Shown: positions 1 through 6,644 of the stretch, one piece after another
Layout: each line of letters starts with the position of its first letter
Numbering within the stretch: the first letter of the stretch is position 1
Assembly: GCA_017885175.1 (NCBI GenBank)
Contig: JAFNGP010000077.1
Location: 436-8,004 of the forward strand
Direction of reading: 5' to 3'
From: a bacterium
GTDB taxonomy: Bacteria; Krumholzibacteriota; Krumholzibacteriia; Krumholzibacteriales; Krumholzibacteriaceae
DNA length: 7,569 bases
Program-made: the position numbers and the translations under genes
Notes under the pieces: model-generated
What the model saw: the letters and a program-made list of their open reading frames with translations, nothing else
Told to the model about the DNA's origin: nothing
Databases searched by the model: none

Positions 1-2148
1 GATCGTGTCGACGTACTGCAGATCGTTGTTGCCATAGCTGTACTGTGAGGAGAGCCGCACCTCGAACCGTCCCGATGGCCTGACGACGATGGATGGTCCT
101 CCGTAGTATCCCGCGAATCCCTCGTCGCCGCGGTTGAATCCGCCGTCGAGGCCGATCATGAGTCGCTTGCGGTCGTCCGTTTGCATGCCGAACCACGAAT
201 TGTATCCGCCGGGTATGAGCGTCATGGGACCGCCCCGCGTCAGGCCCGTGCCGAGATACTCCACCGAGCGCTCGATGCCGAGGTAGGTCGACCAGTTGTT
301 CGTAAGAAGGACCGAGCCGTTTATGTTGCCGCCGGAGCCGACCTGTTCGCCCCCGTAGTTATAGGAGCTGTAGAGATTCAGGTTGACGCTGGTCCGTTTG
401 ACGATCCACTTCGGCTCCCCTATCCGGTACCCCACCCAGGCGACGCCGAGGATGTCGTCCGCCACGGTCATGAACCCCAGATCGTTCACCTCGAAACCCG
501 GGGAGCGCGATCTGAAACCGAGCATGTAGTTCCACCGCTTCCCGCCCGTCCGTCCGCCGTCGACGACGGTCCCGTATCCGCTGAGGGAGGTTTTCGTCGG
601 GTCGTACTCGACGTAGTCCGCGTCCGGCCTCTGGAAGTAGCGCGCGGAGGATCTCTGCGCCGCGGCGACGGCCTCCTCGCTTCCCTCGAGGTAGCTGCCG
701 AGGACGCGACCGCTCACGAAATACTCGTTGTCGTGCCAGCGGTGCGAGAAATCGACTCCGCCCGTGACGGCGGTCTTCATGAGGCCGTCGAAATCCCCGC
801 CCTCGAGATCGCGCGTGACGTTCGTGACGATGCCGCCGAGCGTGGTGCGCCCGCCGTTGAAATCCTTCTGCGCGCGGGCGATCGTGTAGTTCGTCAGGGG
901 CTCGACGGCGACGCCGAGACGCTTCCCGCCGGGAAGCTCCACCGTCGCCTCTTCCTTGTCGGTCATCGCCTCGAGGATCCCGATCGAGAGGCCGTTCGAC
1001 GTTTTGCCCGTGACCTTGGCGGCGCCGAGGATCGTCGTGAACTGCGGCGAGTCTTCGTGGAATCCGCCGGTATCGGCGAACCGCTTCGAATCGAGCGGAG
1101 AGAGCTGCGGGGAGCGGCCGATGCGCCGCGAGTAGAAGAGACGCTCGCTGTTGTCGTCGCCGAACATGAGGCGATACTGGAAAATGCCCGCGCCTTCCAT
1201 GAAGAAGGGACGGTTCTCGGCGAAGTACGATTCGTACGCGCTCAGGTTGACCACGGAGGGGTCCTGTTCGACCTGCCCGAAATCCGGATTGATCGTCATG
1301 TCGACCGTGACGTCAGTCGTGAGGCGGTACTTGAGATCGCCGCCGACTCTCCCCTTCCAGCGCGTGTCGTTCCGGAACGGATCGTCGCCGGCGTCGGCGA
1401 AGCTCTCTGCGCTTCCGACCGTGTACGGGAGCACCTCGAGGCGCGACGGCGAGGGAATGCGCTCGATCCCCTCGATTCTCCCGAAAAGGGAGACGAACTG
1501 GTCCGCCTTCTGCGGCACCGGATTGAGGAAGGAGAGCTCCGTCTTTCGGCTGATCTTTCTGGCCGCCTGGAATCCCCAGGAGCGCGTCTCGCGGTTGTTC
1601 GCGAAGCGGAGCTGGCTGAACGGAATGGCGAACTCCGCCGTCCAGCCGTCGGCGTCGATGCGCGCGCCGACGTCCCAGACGGCGTCCCAGTTGCCGTCTT
1701 CCTCGGTATCGTTGAAGTAGAAGCCGTCCTGCTTGGTGCCCGCGGCGTTCACGGCGAAGAGAAATCCGGAGCGCTTGTCGTTATAGCTGTCGAACGCGAC
1801 GTAGAGCCAGTCCGAGGGGCTGTCGTTGTCCCTCCTCGTGAGGTGGGCGACGATCTTCCCGGGCTCCGAGTCGTACGCCTTGATGCCGACGTAGATGGTA
1901 ACGTCGTCGTACACGACGCGCACGGTCGTTCTTTCGGTGGCGGGGCGGCCGTCATACGGCTCGTTCTGGACGAAACCCTCGCATATGGGCGCCCTGCCCC
2001 AGTCGCTCTCGTCGAGGCGGCCGTCAACCTTGATCCCGCCGTTCGCGGCGCGGATCGCCCTCACGGTTTTGAGCTCCGCCCGCGCGGACTGCGCGGATAG
2101 TACGGCGACGGCAGCCGCGGCATATATGAGCGGCCCGTACAATCTCAT
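1..2148 (-). CDS. DUF5916 / CBM9-like domain outer-membrane-type protein, C-terminus cut by window edge
   Basis: The minus-strand frame is open from ATG at 2148 to the window edge: 716 residues with no stop, so the C-terminus is missing. Residues 1-24 form a signal peptide (hydrophobic AAAVAVL core, likely cleavage after SARA), so the product is exported. Residues about 35-225 are a CBM9-like/DOMON-like beta-sandwich with the hallmark VDGRLDESDW (41-50) and the NDxEEDGNWDAVWD region. The DUF5916 core follows, with its diagnostic stretch NPDFGQVEQDPSVVNL (287-302) and ENRPFFMEGAGIF (311-323). After about 370 the sequence alternates short amphipathic strands rich in Tyr, Trp and Gly, as expected of an outer-membrane beta-barrel. 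AAAGGTG lies 6 nt before the ATG and supports the start. Family members are usually 700-900 residues, so little is probably lost. The substrate is unknown; a role in glycan or polymer binding at the cell surface is inference. The gene lies 115 bp downstream of the small secreted-protein gene and may share its transcript. Confidence 0.9.
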   Translation of the reverse strand, partial: MRLYGPLIYAAAAVAVLSAQSARAELKTVRAIRAANGGIKVDGRLDESDWGRAPICEGFVQNEPYDGRPATERTTVRVVYDDVTIYVGIKAYDSEPGKIVAHLTRRDNDSPSDWLYVAFDSYNDKRSGFLFAVNAAGTKQDGFYFNDTEEDGNWDAVWDVGARIDADGWTAEFAIPFSQLRFANNRETRSWGFQAARKISRKTELSFLNPVPQKADQFVSLFGRIEGIERIPSPSRLEVLPYTVGSAESFADAGDDPFRNDTRWKGRVGGDLKYRLTTDVTVDMTINPDFGQVEQDPSVVNLSAYESYFAENRPFFMEGAGIFQYRLMFGDDNSERLFYSRRIGRSPQLSPLDSKRFADTGGFHEDSPQFTTILGAAKVTGKTSNGLSIGILEAMTDKEEATVELPGGKRLGVAVEPLTNYTIARAQKDFNGGRTTLGGIVTNVTRDLEGGDFDGLMKTAVTGGVDFSHRWHDNEYFVSGRVLGSYLEGSEEAVAAAQRSSARYFQRPDADYVEYDPTKTSLSGYGTVVDGGRTGGKRWNYMLGFRSRSPGFEVNDLGFMTVADDILGVAWVGYRIGEPKWIVKRTSVNLNLYSSYNYGGEQVGSGGNINGSVLLTNNWSTYLGIERSVEYLGTGLTRGGPMTLIPGGYNSWFGMQTDDRKRLMIGLDGGFNRGDEGFAGYYGGPSIVVRPSGRFEVRLSSQYSYGNNDLQYVDTI

Positions 2149-2241
2149 TGGCGCACCTTTCCCCATTCCAGCTTTCCGCCCATTTCCCGGGTAAGGGTCA
2201 TGGATAGTAAACGCGGCGCTGGGGAAAAGGTTTCACGGAAT

Positions 2242-2259
2242 TCGCGGAGATGCCCGCGA
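2242..2259 (-). other. Short inverted repeat after the secreted-protein gene
   Basis: TCGCGG and CCGCGA form a perfect 6-bp stem around a 6-nt loop, starting 5 nt past the stop codon at 2264. No T-run follows on the minus strand, so it is not a convincing intrinsic terminator. It may be an mRNA 3' stem or chance in GC-rich DNA. The remainder of the 115-bp gap (2149-2263) shows the ribosome site of the DUF5916 gene and no strong promoter, which leaves read-through from upstream plausible. Confidence 0.25.
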
Positions 2260-2263
2260 GGCC

Positions 2264-2842
2264 TCAATCGAGAATGAACGAGACGACTACGGATGTCCTT
2301 TCGCCCGGAACGAGCTTTGCGGGATCGGTAACGATCAGCCTGCAAGCGATCCGCGCGCCGTCAGTGGCGCCGGTCCCCGTGCGGCAGTTTCCGATTCCCG
2401 TGACGATGGCCTGGGGGCCGCCCGAGAGGACGACCTCGCCATTGACGGGGGTGCCTCCGCCGCTCACCGGAGAACCGGTCACATCCAGCTCCAGCGCGCA
2501 CCCGCTCGGGAGACTACCCGAGACGATCGCAGCCAGGATCGAGTGCGTTTCGCCTTCGGAGGCGTTGGATGCGTATTGAAGATACGTTTCGCCATCGACG
2601 AGCGTGGCCTCCGTCGCGGGCGCCGGCGAGACGAGCTCGACGGGGTGCGAGAGAGCTCCCGACGTTTTGAATGTCGCTATTTCTTCGATGCCGAAGGTTA
2701 CCCGCACCGAAGCCGAGTTGCCGGCGAGCGCTGCCAACGATGATCCAAGAATTGAAACGACGGCGATTGCAGATATCGCCGCAAGCTTCTTCAGGGGTGC
2801 GCCTGAGGAAGAGGTATTTCCGGACAGCCGGTGCATAAACAT
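2264..2842 (-). CDS. Small secreted beta-rich protein, function unknown
   Basis: This 192-residue protein has an N-terminal export signal: KK at 18-19, a hydrophobic segment over about 20-40, and likely cleavage after ALA (38-40). The mature part of about 150 residues is rich in Gly, Ser, Thr and Val and has an alternating strand pattern. It includes ETYLQYAS (85-92), a VTGIGNCRTGTG segment (147-158) and a closing VPGERTSVVVSFILD (178-192). It has three cysteines (115, 153, 167), so one disulfide is possible. The pattern resembles small Ig-like or pilin-like secreted proteins (DUF4402/spore-coat-U style), but I cannot assign a family. The ATG at 2842 is preferred because GGAG sits 8 nt upstream. 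An in-frame ATG at 2875 would add 11 residues but has a poorly spaced ribosome site. A sigma70-like promoter lies upstream at 2907-2935. The DUF5916 gene follows downstream on the same strand, suggesting a shared cell-envelope role. Confidence 0.75.
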   Translation of the reverse strand: MFMHRLSGNTSSSGAPLKKLAAISAIAVVSILGSSLAALAGNSASVRVTFGIEEIATFKTSGALSHPVELVSPAPATEATLVDGETYLQYASNASEGETHSILAAIVSGSLPSGCALELDVTGSPVSGGGTPVNGEVVLSGGPQAIVTGIGNCRTGTGATDGARIACRLIVTDPAKLVPGERTSVVVSFILD

Positions 2843-2906
2843 TCTACCAACTCCAGTCCGTGTCCGTAATCTCATCCTAGTCGAGATCCCTTATTTAGTA
2901 ATAACA

Positions 2907-2935
2907 AGTGTACAGTATGCGGAGAGTTCGGTCAA
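2907..2935 (-). promoter_or_regulatory. Sigma70-like promoter for the small secreted-protein gene
   Basis: On the minus strand TTGACC (2935-2930) is followed after exactly 17 nt by TACACT (2912-2907). These match the sigma70 -35 and -10 consensus at 5/6 and 4/6. Transcription would begin near 2900, about 58 nt before the preferred ATG at 2842. The spacing is optimal and the position is right for the gene. It separates this transcription unit from the upstream kinase gene. Confidence 0.6.
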
Positions 2936-2974
2936 GGGAAGTCGGCCGGGTTGGCTGGGGAAACTGCTGGAGTA

Positions 2975-2997
2975 ACAAGGCGTTCTGCCGCCGTTGT
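2975..2997 (-). terminator. Possible weak terminator hairpin after the kinase gene
   Basis: On the minus strand ACAA-C-GGCG pairs with CGCC-TTGT: an 8-bp stem with one bulged C and a 6-nt loop (GCAGAA), about 45 nt past the kinase stop codon. It is followed by TACTCC rather than a T-run, so intrinsic termination would be weak. Its place between the kinase stop and the next promoter fits a transcript end. Confidence 0.3.
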
Positions 2998-3008
2998 GCC
3001 AAATTGGC
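2998..3008. repeat. Perfect 11-bp palindrome GCCAAATTGGC
   Basis: GCCAA and TTGGC are exact inverted half-sites around a single central A, in the 199-bp gap between the kinase stop and the secreted-protein start. It lies about 60 bp upstream of the -35 box at 2930-2935 and could be an operator half-site pair, or part of the 3' end of the kinase mRNA next to the adjacent hairpin. No regulator can be named. Confidence 0.2.
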
Positions 3009-3041
3009 GTGATGGTCAGAAAGTGGGCGTCCGGTTCTAAC

Positions 3042-5924
3042 CTATGCTTTGGATTGGAGCTCCGCTGTCGGGGGTTGGATCGCAATGACGGCGACCTCAT
3101 CGATCGCCGCGAGGAGGGTATCGAGCTTGATCGGCTTCGCCAGGTATCCGTCCATTCCGGCGGCGAGGCACCGGTCGCGGTCGCTTTTCATTGCGTTCGC
3201 CGTCAGGGCGATGATGTGAACGTGGGTTCCCGCGGCCTTCTCGATCTCGCGTATTGCGGCGGTCGCTTCGAACCCGTCCATCTCGGGCATCTGGACGTCC
3301 ATCAGTATCAGATCGAAGGGGCGCTCGCGCGCTTCCTCGAAGGCGGCGACGGCCGCCGTGCCGTTTCCGGCGACGGTCGCCGCGAAGCCGTGCTTTTCGA
3401 GCATACGGGTGGTCAGCTTCTGGTTGACCGGGTTGTCTTCGGCAAGGAGGATCTTCAGCGAGCTCCGCCGCTCGCGCGGCGGGCGAGGGGCCGCGGAGAC
3501 CCGGATCTTCGCCTCCTCATGCGGAGCGACACCGAGCGTGTTCATGATTGCATCCAGAAGGGAGGACTGCCTGACCGGTTTCGTCAGGTACGCCGAGATG
3601 CCGAGCTCGCGGCCGCGCGCCGCGTCGCCGCGCCGGCCTGCCGGCGTCAGCATCACAATCGGAATCGCGCCGCGGTCCCCATTCGCCTTCATGCGCTCGA
3701 CGAGGTCGATGCCGTCCATACCGGGCATGTCGGCGTCGACGAGAGCCAGCGCGAAGGGCCGTCCGGCCCGCCCGGCCTCATCGATCGCCCGAAGCGCCTC
3801 GAGACCGCTCTCGGCCGCCTCGCAATCCATCCGCCAGCTTTCAAGCATCTCCCGGAGATTGCGCCTGCTCGACGCGTTGTCGTCGACGACGATAGTCCGT
3901 ATTCCTCCGAGCTCCGCGTTCCCGGCGGGCGGGCGCTCCGACGCGCCGCGTTTCGGCGCTCCGAACGTCGCGGTGAAATGGAACGTGCTCCCCGCGCCCG
4001 GCTCGCTCTCGACCCATATCCTTCCTCCCATCATCTTCACGAGCTGGGAAGATATCGTCAGGCCGAGTCCCGTACCGCCATACGTGCGCGACGTGGACGC
4101 GTCGCCCTGGGAGAATGCCTCGAAAACGCTCCCGTGCTTCTCGATCGGTATTCCGATGCCCGTGTCCGCGACGGCGAAGTGGAGATGCGCTTCGTCCCCT
4201 TCGGGAGGCTCGACGTCGACCGAGACGTTTACTTCGCCTTGCTCGGTGAACTTGAAGGCGTTGCCGATCAGATTGATGAGAATCTGCCGCAGGCGCCCCG
4301 GGTCCCCCGTCACGTCATCGGGCGCTTCGGCCGCGACGCGGCACGTGAGCTCGAGACCTTTCTCCGACGCGCGGAAGGCAAGCGTGCCGAGAACGTCGGC
4401 GATGCTGTCGCGAAGCCTGAAGTCGACCGGATCGAGCTCGAGCTTCTGCGCCTCTATCTTGGCGAAATCCAGAACGTCGTTGATGACGACAAGAAGCGAC
4501 TCGGCCGACATCCTGATCCCGCCCGCATACTCGCGCTGCTCGCTCGTGAGCGCGGTGTCCATGAGCAGCTCCGTCATCCCGGTGACGCCGTTTATGGGGG
4601 TGCGGATCTCGTGGCTCATATGGGCGAGAAACTCGCTCTTCGCGCCGTTGGCCGCTTCGGCTGCTTCTTTGGACCTGCGGAGCTCGGCCTCCAACCATTT
4701 ACGGCTCGTGATATCGCGCACCGTGGATTGAATCATGTCTCGCCCTTCGATCCTCATCGGCGTGAGCAGCACCTCGACCGTGAATTCCTCCCCGTTTCTG
4801 CGGCGGTGCGACCATTCGAAGCAGGCCCGTCCGCCGCGGACGGCCGCCGCGTTCCTCTCCATCACCATCTGTCGCGAGTCCGATCCGTCGGGCTGCGTCG
4901 GTGGAGACCAGTCGGCCGGATTCGTGCTGAAGAACTCTTCGCGGGTTTGGCAACCGAACATCTTCAGCGTGGCGGCGTTGCAGTCGATGAACCCCTTTTC
5001 GTCGAGCAGCATGACCGCGTCGTTCGACGACTCGAACATCGTCCGGAACTTCCCCTCCGATTCCCGCATCCGCGTCTCCGCCTTTGCGCGCTCCGTGAAA
5101 TCCATGACGCTCACGGCCATGTGCATTCGACCCCCGAGAGAGATGGGCACAATGGTCTTGATAACGGGAACGCGCGTTCCATCGGTTCTCAGGAGAGCCT
5201 CGTAGGAGGTCGTGGAGGCTTCGCCGGGAACGGCGCAGATCCGGTAGTCTGCTCCGCAATCGGGGAAGTATCCGTCGCAAACCGCGCCGACAATCCGTTC
5301 CTTCGGCTCGCCGATCAATTCGCACACCTTGGGATTGACGTCGGTGATCAGGTGCGTTTCCGCGTCGAAGATCATGATACCCGTCGGCTGCGCGTCGAGT
5401 ATCGCCACCACTCGGGTCTCGCTCTCGGTGAGGGCCTTCTTCGCCCGTTTCTCCTCGGTGATGTCGATCGCGTATCGAATCATCTGCACGACGTTTCCCG
5501 CGTCGTCGAAGATGGGGCAGTAGTGCTCTTTGAAATTCCTCGAATTCCCCGCAGCATCGCCGATCGTATGTTCGATTAGGAGGGCCTTCCCCTCTTTCTT
5601 CACGAGCTCGATAGGGCAGGGGAACGACGGATCTTCGCAGGGACGATCCATACCGCGGATCAGCGAGTGGCATTTCGTTCCCTCCGGCAGAGGGCCGCGG
5701 TGGGCGACGGCGTTCTTGAGTAGGATTCGGTGATCGACTGCGTCGATTACGATGAAGCTGTTCGGGAGGATGTCGATGACCGAAGCGAGGAACGAGTTCC
5801 GCCGCTTGAGCTCCTGATCCGCGAGATAGAGACTACGGGTCTTCTCCTCGATCATGTTCTCGAGAATCGATACTTTCTTCTCCGTCTTCGCGATCTTTTT
5901 TCGCTGCAGCTCCTCGGCGTTCAT
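3042..5924 (-). CDS. H-NOX-associated cytosolic hybrid histidine kinase: coiled coil, three PAS, HisKA, HATPase, two REC domains
   Basis: The product has 960 residues. An N-terminal coiled coil (about 3-45) leads into PAS1 (about 45-158), PAS2 (about 170-280) and PAS3 (about 290-408). HisKA follows with HMSHEIRTP; the phosphorylated histidine is H438, in an HExxT motif typical of kinase/phosphatase bifunctionality. The ATPase domain shows the N box around N551-N555, DTGIGI (587-592) and GGTGLGL (616-622). REC1 (about 675-797) has D681/D682, phospho-acceptor D730, T760 and K782. REC2 (about 823-945) has E829/D830, D876, T908 and K930. All catalytic residues are intact in every module. There is no membrane segment or signal peptide, so it acts in the cytosol. 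No Hpt or DNA-binding domain is present, so a separate Hpt protein is needed. The ATG at 5924 overlaps the H-NOX stop (ATGA) and has only a distant G-run as ribosome site, implying translational coupling. An upstream in-frame ATG at 5993 lies inside the H-NOX gene and is rejected. PAS1 and PAS2 are unusually Cys-rich. The likely role is relaying the H-NOX heme signal by phosphorelay. Confidence 0.93.
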   Translation of the reverse strand: MNAEELQRKKIAKTEKKVSILENMIEEKTRSLYLADQELKRRNSFLASVIDILPNSFIVIDAVDHRILLKNAVAHRGPLPEGTKCHSLIRGMDRPCEDPSFPCPIELVKKEGKALLIEHTIGDAAGNSRNFKEHYCPIFDDAGNVVQMIRYAIDITEEKRAKKALTESETRVVAILDAQPTGIMIFDAETHLITDVNPKVCELIGEPKERIVGAVCDGYFPDCGADYRICAVPGEASTTSYEALLRTDGTRVPVIKTIVPISLGGRMHMAVSVMDFTERAKAETRMRESEGKFRTMFESSNDAVMLLDEKGFIDCNAATLKMFGCQTREEFFSTNPADWSPPTQPDGSDSRQMVMERNAAAVRGGRACFEWSHRRRNGEEFTVEVLLTPMRIEGRDMIQSTVRDITSRKWLEAELRRSKEAAEAANGAKSEFLAHMSHEIRTPINGVTGMTELLMDTALTSEQREYAGGIRMSAESLLVVINDVLDFAKIEAQKLELDPVDFRLRDSIADVLGTLAFRASEKGLELTCRVAAEAPDDVTGDPGRLRQILINLIGNAFKFTEQGEVNVSVDVEPPEGDEAHLHFAVADTGIGIPIEKHGSVFEAFSQGDASTSRTYGGTGLGLTISSQLVKMMGGRIWVESEPGAGSTFHFTATFGAPKRGASERPPAGNAELGGIRTIVVDDNASSRRNLREMLESWRMDCEAAESGLEALRAIDEAGRAGRPFALALVDADMPGMDGIDLVERMKANGDRGAIPIVMLTPAGRRGDAARGRELGISAYLTKPVRQSSLLDAIMNTLGVAPHEEAKIRVSAAPRPPRERRSSLKILLAEDNPVNQKLTTRMLEKHGFAATVAGNGTAAVAAFEEARERPFDLILMDVQMPEMDGFEATAAIREIEKAAGTHVHIIALTANAMKSDRDRCLAAGMDGYLAKPIKLDTLLAAIDEVAVIAIQPPTAELQSKA

Positions 5925-6364
5925 TTCACAACAACCCCCGCGGGCGCGAACTCGAGCTCGAATTCGCACGACGAGCCGCCTTCCAGCATGCATCGGCGCT
6001 GCATGACGAACTCGGGCGGCTTCGCGTCCGCATAGAGCTTCTTCACTTCAAGACAGTGCATCGCGTTCAGCGTTTTGAGGAACGACTTCGCGTCATCGTG
6101 CCTGTCGAAAAAGGGGGGATACTTCTCGGCGAGCTTCCAGATGCAGAATTTCCCGAAGGCCCGCAGGGCCTCGGGTTTGGTCATCCCCGTGACTTCGACC
6201 GTCCGGTCGACGATGGCGAGAAGATCCTCGTCGGGATACGATCCCGGCCCGACGAACGGCTCGCGGGTTTTCAGGGAGCAGCCCTCGATCAGCTCTTCGA
6301 ATCTCTCCTCCCCGAGATTCTCGTTCAGGAATTCCTCGAGCAAGTTGAAGATGATTCCCTTCAT
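5921..6364 (-). CDS. hnoX: H-NOX (heme NO-binding) sensor protein, internally shortened
   Basis: The product has 147 residues, where H-NOX (HNOB) proteins usually have about 180-190. The opening MKGIIFNLLEEF, the FVGPGSYPDEDLL segment (37-49), ALRAFGKF (66-73) and MHCLEVKKLY (102-111) are classic H-NOX. H103 is at the position of the proximal heme ligand, and DAKPPEF (113-119) follows as usual. Family members then have about 40-50 more residues carrying the YxSxR heme-propionate motif and a long helix. Here the chain passes directly from PPEF through VMQRR to the final strand CMLEGGSSC (125-133) and EFELEF. The two cysteines keep the 8-residue spacing seen in the C-terminal strand of other H-NOX proteins. 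The join is in frame and has no leftover coding sequence, so it is not a simple frameshift. The ATG at 6364 is chosen because GGGGGAGG lies 6 nt upstream and the protein then starts exactly at the family N-terminus. It probably binds NO or acts as a redox/metal sensor and controls the overlapping kinase. Heme binding is uncertain given the missing part. Confidence 0.88.
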   Translation of the reverse strand: MKGIIFNLLEEFLNENLGEERFEELIEGCSLKTREPFVGPGSYPDEDLLAIVDRTVEVTGMTKPEALRAFGKFCIWKLAEKYPPFFDRHDDAKSFLKTLNAMHCLEVKKLYADAKPPEFVMQRRCMLEGGSSCEFELEFAPAGVVVK

Positions 6365-6370
6365 GCATGT

Positions 6371-6378
6371 CCTCCCCC
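6371..6378 (-). promoter_or_regulatory. Strong Shine-Dalgarno site of the H-NOX gene
   Basis: GGGGGAGG on the minus strand ends 6 nt before the ATG at 6364. It decides the start: the in-frame upstream ATG at 6448 would add 28 residues unlike any H-NOX and has no such site. Confidence 0.75.
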
Positions 6379-6388
6379 GGCGACGAAG

Positions 6389-6402
6389 CTCCATCGCTGG
6401 AG
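6389..6402 (-). other. Small GNRA-loop hairpin in the H-NOX leader
   Basis: In the minus-strand transcript CTCCA-GCGA-TGGAG forms a 5-bp stem capped by a GCGA tetraloop, about 10 nt upstream of the ribosome site. It is small and may be chance, but a stem next to a ribosome site can tune translation. No known riboswitch matches. Confidence 0.25.
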
Positions 6403-6409
6403 ATAAACG

Positions 6410-6428
6410 AATGAGAATGTACAATGAG
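6410..6428. repeat. Direct repeat AATGAG x2, 13-bp period, in the divergent control region
   Basis: AATGAG at 6410-6415 and 6423-6428 flank AATGTAC. The pair sits about 46-64 bp upstream of the H-NOX start, where its promoter would be expected. I see no convincing -35/-10 pair for the H-NOX gene; TACATT on the minus strand inside this repeat is the best -10 candidate but lacks a -35. The repeat could be a regulator site. It does not match the FNR/DNR-type (TTGAT-N4-ATCAA) site. Confidence 0.25.
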
Positions 6429-6572
6429 TATCCGGTCGGATTCTGCATTTTCCATGCCCGGGCTTAGAACGGGAAATTCGTACGATTTCAGTAGGACCAC
6501 CGTCACGGAAGAGTCCTGCGAAGCATGCGTTTTCCAACGAGAAACAACCGATAGGTATCCTCGAAATTCATC

Positions 6573-6601
6573 TTGCCCCGGCACACCGCCTCGCCTACTA
6601 T
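6573..6601 (+). promoter_or_regulatory. Sigma70-like promoter for the POT transporter gene
   Basis: TTGCCC (6573-6578) and TACTAT (6596-6601) are separated by exactly 17 nt, both 4/6 to consensus. The transcript would start near 6608, leaving a leader of about 37 nt that carries AAAGGA ahead of the ATG at 6645. The rest of the 280-bp intergenic region (6365-6644) shows only the H-NOX leader elements; no gene or RNA was recognised in it. Confidence 0.55.
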
Positions 6602-6644
6602 CCCCCTTGGCGATATTCGGGAATCTTTGGAGAAAGGATTCGGT

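Noticed and set aside
181..2100. Long plus-strand open frame of 639 codons
   Set aside because: It lies antisense to the DUF5916 gene. Its product is Arg/Val/Glu-rich with no recognisable motif, while the opposite strand gives a signal peptide and family hallmarks; it is a GC-bias shadow.
2994..5579. Plus-strand open frame of 861 codons
   Set aside because: Antisense to the hybrid kinase, whose PAS, HisKA, HATPase and REC motifs are intact on the minus strand; low-complexity Arg/Asp/His-rich shadow.
5925..5993. Upstream ATG of the kinase at 5993
   Set aside because: It would add 23 Arg-rich residues encoded inside the H-NOX gene; the ATG at 5924 overlapping the H-NOX stop is the natural coupled start.
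5921..6060. Frameshift as the cause of the short H-NOX
   Set aside because: The frame is continuous through the C-terminal strand and stop, and no alternative frame there carries the missing residues, so a frameshift does not explain the loss.
6365..6448. Upstream ATG of the H-NOX gene at 6448
   Set aside because: The extra 28 residues precede the family's invariant N-terminal MKG, and the strong ribosome site belongs to the ATG at 6364.
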